9,730 nt of DNA, taken from NCBI GenBank assembly GCA_024860865.1, contig JACRDV010000136.1, positions 1 to 9,730 of the forward strand. Direction: 5' to 3'. The DNA is from JACRDV01 sp024860865 [NCBI: Methanobacteriota archaeon]. GTDB taxonomy: Archaea > JACRDV01. Shown in pieces: positions 5,939-9,730 of the stretch. Each line of letters begins with the position of its first letter. The first letter of the stretch is position 1. Position numbers and translations under genes: made by a program. The notes under the pieces are model-generated. The model saw only the letters and a program-made list of their open reading frames with translations. It had not been told where the DNA came from and did not search any database.

Positions 5939-6730
5939 ATGGAAATTAGAGAAGCAATATCCAAACCGCCTATTACAATTGATAAAGATGCTAATCTTTC
6001 ACATGCTTTGGAGATAATGAAAAAAAATAACATTTCAAGATTAATTGTAATTGAAAATGGAAAGCTAGTGGGAATTATTACTGAAATAGATATAGCAAAA
6101 AAGCTCGGCTCATCGAAAGCTGGAAAAGTTTCATCCGAACGTTTGCATGTTTCGGCTGCCATGACAGAGAAGCCTATAACTATTTCATTGAATTCCAGCA
6201 TTTCTGAAGTTGCACAGTTAATGTTAGAACATAGAATTAGTGGATTGCCAGTTATGGATAATGATAAAATTGTTGGTATAATCACTAGAAGTGACTTGAT
6301 TAAGGCTTGCGTGGATAATACACAGCCAATTGAACAAATTATGACCAAAAATCCAGCAACAGTTTCCGCATCTACTCGTGCTGTTCATGCAAGAAGGATT
6401 TTATTAGACAGGAAAATCAGCAGACTGCCGGTTGTAGAAGAGGGAAAATTAATTGGCATTGTTACTGAAGAAGACTTTGCTAAATACATGGGGGCATTCA
6501 AAAAAGTTGTTCCAGACCGATTTAAGTATTCAAGAATCAGGAAATTGCTAGTTGAGGATATAATGACTCAAAATGTCCAGTCCGTTAAACAATCTGCTAC
6601 TGTAGGGGAAGTTGCAAAATTAATGCTTGATTACAGTTTCAGCGGGGTGCCAATTGTGGACAAAGATGATAGAATTATAGGTATAGTTACAAAAACTGAT
6701 TTACTTAAATCTATTGCACAAAAAAGTTGA
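5939..6730 (+). CDS. Four-CBS-domain protein (third of three)
   Basis: A 263-residue protein consisting almost wholly of four CBS domains: about residues 1-54, 70-123, 130-184 and 206-261, with closing signatures GIITEID, GIITRSD, GIVTEED and GIVTKTD. It is the most compact of the three; the only notable connector is a basic stretch between CBS3 and CBS4 (FKKVVPDRFKYSRIRK, about residues 187-202), a position where the previous protein also has a basic insert. No catalytic domain. It lies nine bases after the previous CBS gene and five bases before the RNA ligase gene, the tightest link between the CBS group and an enzyme in this window. A regulatory subunit for that ligase is an attractive but unproven idea. 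Confidence 0.9.
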   Translation: MEIREAISKPPITIDKDANLSHALEIMKKNNISRLIVIENGKLVGIITEIDIAKKLGSSKAGKVSSERLHVSAAMTEKPITISLNSSISEVAQLMLEHRISGLPVMDNDKIVGIITRSDLIKACVDNTQPIEQIMTKNPATVSASTRAVHARRILLDRKISRLPVVEEGKLIGIVTEEDFAKYMGAFKKVVPDRFKYSRIRKLLVEDIMTQNVQSVKQSATVGEVAKLMLDYSFSGVPIVDKDDRIIGIVTKTDLLKSIAQKS

Positions 6731-6735
6731 GTTAG

Positions 6736-7890
6736 ATGGAAAGTTCAATCCCACTTGAAGGGATTTCAGCTCTGGTTAAAATTCCAGTTTACTACCTTAA
6801 AGGTGCGCTGCAAAAAGGTTCAATTCAACTTATTACTGATTTTTTGATTCCTTACTTGAGATTTAAGAAAGATATAAAACATCTTGAGAGGGGAACCGTA
6901 ATTTTTCTTGGAAATGGAATCAGTGTAATTCGTGGTTTCCCGAGGATAAGGAGAGCACTTATTTTAAGCGCTGCATTAAGGAGATACTTCAAAACAGAAG
7001 TTGCTGTTGAAGAAAAAATGAATGGCTATAATGTTCGATTAGCAGCAATTCAAAATGGAATTGTAGCTTTAACTCGCGGCGGATTTGTTTGCCCATTTAC
7101 TACTGAGAAAGCAAAAGAATTATTGCATCTGCAGGCTTTTTTCAAAGATCATCCTAATCTTACGATTTGTGCAGAGATGGTGGGGGAAGAAAGCCCTTAT
7201 GTTGTTCATAAATATGAGGAAGCAGATCACTTTGGAATCTTTATTTTCGATGTTCGTGAGCACTTAACTAATAAGCCATTGCCTTTATTAGAACGCAGAA
7301 AATTAATTGAAGAATACAATCTTCCCCAAGTTAGATTTTTTGGGATATACTATGTTAACGAAGCCAGCTCAAAAATCATGGAAATCATTAAACAGCTAAA
7401 TGTAACCAACCGTGAGGGAGTTGTAATAAAAGATCCGAAGATGGAAGCTCCTCCTATAAAATATACTTGTTCAAGATCGAACGCTGGTGATTTGGAATAT
7501 GCTTTTAGGTTTTTCTTTGATTATGGAAAAGATTTTTTCTTTAGCAGAGTAATTAGAGAAGGTTTTCAAGCAGTAGAGCTAAGAGAAAAAGAGCCAGAGC
7601 TTGAAAGACGAGCGTTGCAACTTGGTAAAGGCATATTGTATCCAATGGTTAATTCAATCCAAAAAGTTGCATCGGGTGAGGAAGTGGTTGAGCCAGTTGT
7701 AATCAAAGTTCGAGAAGTTGAAACTGCTGAGAACTTCATTAAACATTTAAGGCGCATGGGAGTCATAGCTGCAATCGACAGAGTTGAAGTGCAAAAAGAT
7801 GGAACTAGTTTAGTTCATTTAAAACGCATGCATCAAGCCACTACTAATAAAATTAAGGCATTTTTGGTGGGAATGGGCGGTTTAGATTAA
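6736..7890 (+). CDS. ATP-dependent RNA ligase, archaeal Rnl3 (Pab1020/MthRnl) family
   Basis: A 384-residue protein of normal family length. It carries the nucleotidyltransferase motifs in order: motif I EEKMNG with the AMP-accepting Lys94 (residues 92-97), CAEMVGEE (145-152), FGIFIFDV (166-173), motif IV EGVVIK (227-232) and motif V IKYT (241-244). The helical C-terminal region (about 250-384, DLEYAFRFFFDYGKDFFFSR) matches the dimerisation and C-terminal domains of the archaeal homodimeric enzymes. Known members join 5'-phosphate and 3'-hydroxyl ends of single-stranded RNA, often within the same molecule to make circles, via enzyme-AMP and RNA-adenylate steps. The gene begins five bases after the last CBS gene, without a strong ribosome site of its own, which suggests coupled translation. 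Natural substrate unknown. Confidence 0.93.
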   Translation: MESSIPLEGISALVKIPVYYLKGALQKGSIQLITDFLIPYLRFKKDIKHLERGTVIFLGNGISVIRGFPRIRRALILSAALRRYFKTEVAVEEKMNGYNVRLAAIQNGIVALTRGGFVCPFTTEKAKELLHLQAFFKDHPNLTICAEMVGEESPYVVHKYEEADHFGIFIFDVREHLTNKPLPLLERRKLIEEYNLPQVRFFGIYYVNEASSKIMEIIKQLNVTNREGVVIKDPKMEAPPIKYTCSRSNAGDLEYAFRFFFDYGKDFFFSRVIREGFQAVELREKEPELERRALQLGKGILYPMVNSIQKVASGEEVVEPVVIKVREVETAENFIKHLRRMGVIAAIDRVEVQKDGTSLVHLKRMHQATTNKIKAFLVGMGGLD

Positions 7891-7918
7891 TTTCATCAAT
7901 ATTTGCTCTCTAAGTTTT

Positions 7919-7923
7919 GGAGG
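7919..7923 (+). promoter_or_regulatory. Ribosome binding site that moves the dihydroorotase start downstream
   Basis: GGAGG sits at 7919-7923. The longest frame would start at TTG 7917, overlapping this site, which is unlikely. The next in-frame TTG, at 7935, lies 11 bases after it and gives the N terminus MVDLAIKGGKIV typical of the family. The spacing is slightly long; an ATT at 7929 is a less likely alternative. Confidence 0.5.
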
Positions 7924-7934
7924 AAAAAATTCAG

Positions 7935-9272
7935 TTGGTTGATCTAGCAATAAAAGGCGGAAAAATCGTTTTTCCAGATGGAATTGTTAATGCCAATTTA
8001 TTAATCGATCGAGGAAGGGTCATAAAGTTAACGAAAATACTTCATCCCGCTGATAAGATTGTAAACGTTAAAAATAAGCTAATTTTACCTGGTCTTATTG
8101 ATTCTCACGTTCATCTCAGGGACCCAGGACTAACATACAAAGAAGATTTTTACACGGGTACAATGGCCGCGGCAGCTGGTGGTGTAACATCAGTTTTCGA
8201 CATGTCAAACAATAATCCATTAACGATCACGTTAAAGGCCTTTCAACAAAAAAGAAAAATTGCTGAAAAAAAAGCAGTTGTTGATTTTGGATTAGCCGCT
8301 GGAGTGAGTTCAAACACACTAGAAGAGATTCCAAAGTTAGCAAAAGCAGGAGCTATATTTTTTGGAGAAATCTATTTAGCAGATTTAACAAATTTGTTAG
8401 TTGATGAATCAACATTAGCAAAGGCACTTAAAATTATAAAAAAAGTAAATTCAATTGCTGCTATACATGCGGAGAGTGAAAATATTTGTTCTAGTTTATT
8501 TGAAATTTATAAAAAAGAAACAAAGGACCCATTACTTCATTTAAAAACTCGTCCGAATGTTGCTGAAGCCGATGCTGTTTTTAAAACACTGCTCCTCTTA
8601 TCAAAGGAAAAGATAAATACTCGAGTACATTTCTGCCACATATCTGCTCGCGAAAGCATTGAAATTTTGGAGCAAATGAAAAACAAACTGCCATTTACAG
8701 TCGAAGTAACTCCGCATCACCTCTTGTTAACCGCTGATGATTTAAAATGTATGAAGGGGTTCGCAAAGACGAATCCACCTTTAAGATCAAAGCAAGATCA
8801 AGAAGCTCTGTGGAAAGGAATTCGAAGTGGATTAATTACTACAATTGCTTCAGATCATGCGCCACACTCAAAAGAAGAAAAAGAATCAGAGAATATTTGG
8901 AAAGTTCCTAGTGGAATTCCCGGTCTTGAAACGATGTTAATGCTAATGCTTACCATGGTGAATAAAAAAAGGCTTAATCTCACGAAACTAGTGCAGTTAA
9001 CTTCAGAGAATCCAGCCAGAATTTTCGGCCTTTATCCAAGAAAGGGGTCGCTGAAAAAGGGTTCAGATGCTGATTTAGTCATAGTTGACCTCAAGAAAAA
9101 AACCAAAATAAAAAGCGATAAGTTCTATAGCAAGTCCAAACTCACTCCATTTGAGGGATGGATAGTCCAAGGTGTCCCAGTAATGACATTCGTTCGTGGG
9201 CAATTAGTAATGGAAGATGGCACGGTATACGGGCAAAGGGGCTACGGCAAATTCCTCCATCCGCAAAGTTAA
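7935..9272 (+). CDS. pyrC: Dihydroorotase, class I (PyrC)
   Basis: About 445 residues from TTG 7935. The enzyme reversibly closes carbamoyl-aspartate to dihydroorotate, step three of pyrimidine synthesis, in the cytoplasm. Zinc-binding motifs of the amidohydrolase superfamily are present: DSHVHLRDPG (His58 and His60), HAES (His178), HFCH (His232, His235) and ASDHAPHS with catalytic Asp307. At the position where many cyclic amidohydrolases have a carboxylated lysine (FK.Y-type strand) the sequence reads FFGEIYLAD, so no lysine is present. The C-terminal segment (GSDADLVIVD, PFEGWIVQGVPVMTFVRG) is the standard closing beta-sandwich. I prefer TTG 7935 to TTG 7917 because of the GGAGG at 7919. 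It follows the RNA ligase by 44 bases and probably ends the operon. Allantoinase or hydantoinase are less likely given the HLRDPG motif. Confidence 0.92.
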   Translation: MVDLAIKGGKIVFPDGIVNANLLIDRGRVIKLTKILHPADKIVNVKNKLILPGLIDSHVHLRDPGLTYKEDFYTGTMAAAAGGVTSVFDMSNNNPLTITLKAFQQKRKIAEKKAVVDFGLAAGVSSNTLEEIPKLAKAGAIFFGEIYLADLTNLLVDESTLAKALKIIKKVNSIAAIHAESENICSSLFEIYKKETKDPLLHLKTRPNVAEADAVFKTLLLLSKEKINTRVHFCHISARESIEILEQMKNKLPFTVEVTPHHLLLTADDLKCMKGFAKTNPPLRSKQDQEALWKGIRSGLITTIASDHAPHSKEEKESENIWKVPSGIPGLETMLMLMLTMVNKKRLNLTKLVQLTSENPARIFGLYPRKGSLKKGSDADLVIVDLKKKTKIKSDKFYSKSKLTPFEGWIVQGVPVMTFVRGQLVMEDGTVYGQRGYGKFLHPQS

Positions 9273-9492
9273 AGGCGAAACATTCCTACTCAAGGTTCTA
9301 AAAACTAATTTATTTACCCTCAGATGGTTGCACATCTTGGGCTAAGCTTAAGATTTTTTGTCCTAGTCTAAGTCTTTTATAATTTCTAGCACGCCAGGCA
9401 GATTGCAAGACACAAAGAGAGAAAGCAAGGCTCCGGAGATATTATGAAATTTCTCTTCGGGTAAGGCTTTCTTTATCTTTATTTTTTAGTGC
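9273..9492. other. Gene-free stretch after pyrC with weak terminator candidates
   Basis: I find no supportable gene. A run of six T at 9354-9359 follows an 8-base palindrome (TAAGCTTA), and a pyrimidine- and T-rich tract occupies about 9467-9488. Either could end the tiaS-pyrC transcript, since archaeal terminators are often plain T-rich tracts. An ATG at 9444 after a ggag motif opens a frame of only six codons and is not a credible gene. Confidence 0.3.
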
Positions 9493-9694
9493 TCAAAATG
9501 CAAAACAACGGAAAATATGATTTACATATTTCGATTCCGGTTGGTCTGATGTCAATTCTAATTCATCATCAATTTTTTTGCTCGTTCTTGTATGTTCCTA
9601 AAATAGCCATGTAGTTCTTAAATTCTCTCTCACTGAGCCCGACCGTTTCCCAGGCTTTTTGTTCAATCTCAATGAGCTGCCGATCTGTTAGCAA
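9493..9694 (-). pseudogene. Decayed minus-strand coding fragment, apparently frameshifted
   Basis: On the minus strand a frame from TTG 9694 to the TGA at 9569-9571 encodes 41 residues of ordinary protein-like composition (LTDRQLIEIEQKAWETVG, then LSEREFKNYMAILGTYKN). It hits the stop just after a run of seven A. Shifting frame at that run continues the reading as a further acidic stretch (IDDELELTSDQPESKYVN) down to a TGA at 9493-9495. Upstream of 9694 the frame is closed by another TGA. This pattern suggests a broken gene. I do not recognise the family, and no good ribosome site precedes the TTG. The frame change could also be a sequencing error in the A run. Confidence 0.3.
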
Positions 9695-9730
9695 ACTTTT
9701 TAATCAAAAAAGGTTTTTTCTGAGACCTAA

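Noticed and set aside
3464-6348. Long minus-strand open frames opposite the CBS genes (for example 4586-5065 and 5794-6348)
   Set aside because: They are antisense to strongly conserved CBS motifs, have hydrophobic serine/isoleucine-rich low-quality composition and no start signals; shadows of the real genes.
3543-6730. The CBS genes as IMP dehydrogenase or other enzyme fragments
   Set aside because: No catalytic barrel segment or active-site loop is present in any of the four; older annotations of stand-alone CBS proteins as IMP-dehydrogenase-related reflect only the shared CBS domains.
9530-9580. Minus-strand tgatgatga resembling a C box of a C/D guide RNA
   Set aside because: No D box (ctga) at suitable distance and no D'/C' pair or closing stem; the bases are better explained by the decayed coding fragment.
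1-9730. CRISPR array, insertion sequence or integrase
   Set aside because: No regularly spaced repeats, no transposase-like or integrase-like motif, and no terminal inverted repeats flanking the GC-richer patch were seen.

Overview
The window looks like archaeal chromosome. The main evidence is gene content: TiaS (archaeal tRNA-Ile2 agmatidine synthetase), an archaeal-type ATP-dependent RNA ligase of the Pab1020/MthRnl (Rnl3) group, a run of CBS-domain proteins, an archaeal HisA/HisF-related protein and a class I dihydroorotase. Supporting signs are TATA-like boxes ahead of tiaS and of the divergent membrane gene, GGAGG- or GGTG-type ribosome binding sites, and use of GTG and TTG starts. Most of the window is AT-rich. 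The exact lineage cannot be fixed by eye; a euryarchaeon or an uncultivated relative is my guess.

Layout. Positions 3-524 hold the 3' end of a HisA/HisF-like barrel gene cut by the window edge. About 530-1707 is a patch with visibly more GC-rich codons. It holds a short minus-strand coding remnant, a PIN-domain (VapC-like) toxin gene followed by a small partner gene (a reversed, toxin-first order), and a minus-strand pyridoxamine-phosphate-oxidase-like gene that has lost its N-terminal part. At 1707-2060 (minus) is a small membrane protein with two membrane segments and an 11-residue-repeat coiled tail. The 148-base gap at 2061-2208 separates two divergent genes and contains a perfect 16-base palindrome between two TATA-like elements.

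From 2209 to 9272 seven genes run on the plus strand with short gaps or overlaps, so they are probably one transcription unit or a few overlapping ones: tiaS, four CBS-domain genes (2+4+4+4 = 14 CBS motifs, the first gene also carrying a zinc ribbon), the RNA ligase, and dihydroorotase (pyrC). Two enzymes that consume ATP to work on RNA thus flank four proteins of a family that often binds adenine nucleotides. This is the most interesting part of the window. A link between nucleotide or energy sensing and tRNA modification or RNA ligation is a testable inference, not something the sequence proves.

The last 458 bases (9273-9730) contain no intact gene that I can support, only a weak T-rich terminator candidate and what looks like a decayed minus-strand coding fragment.
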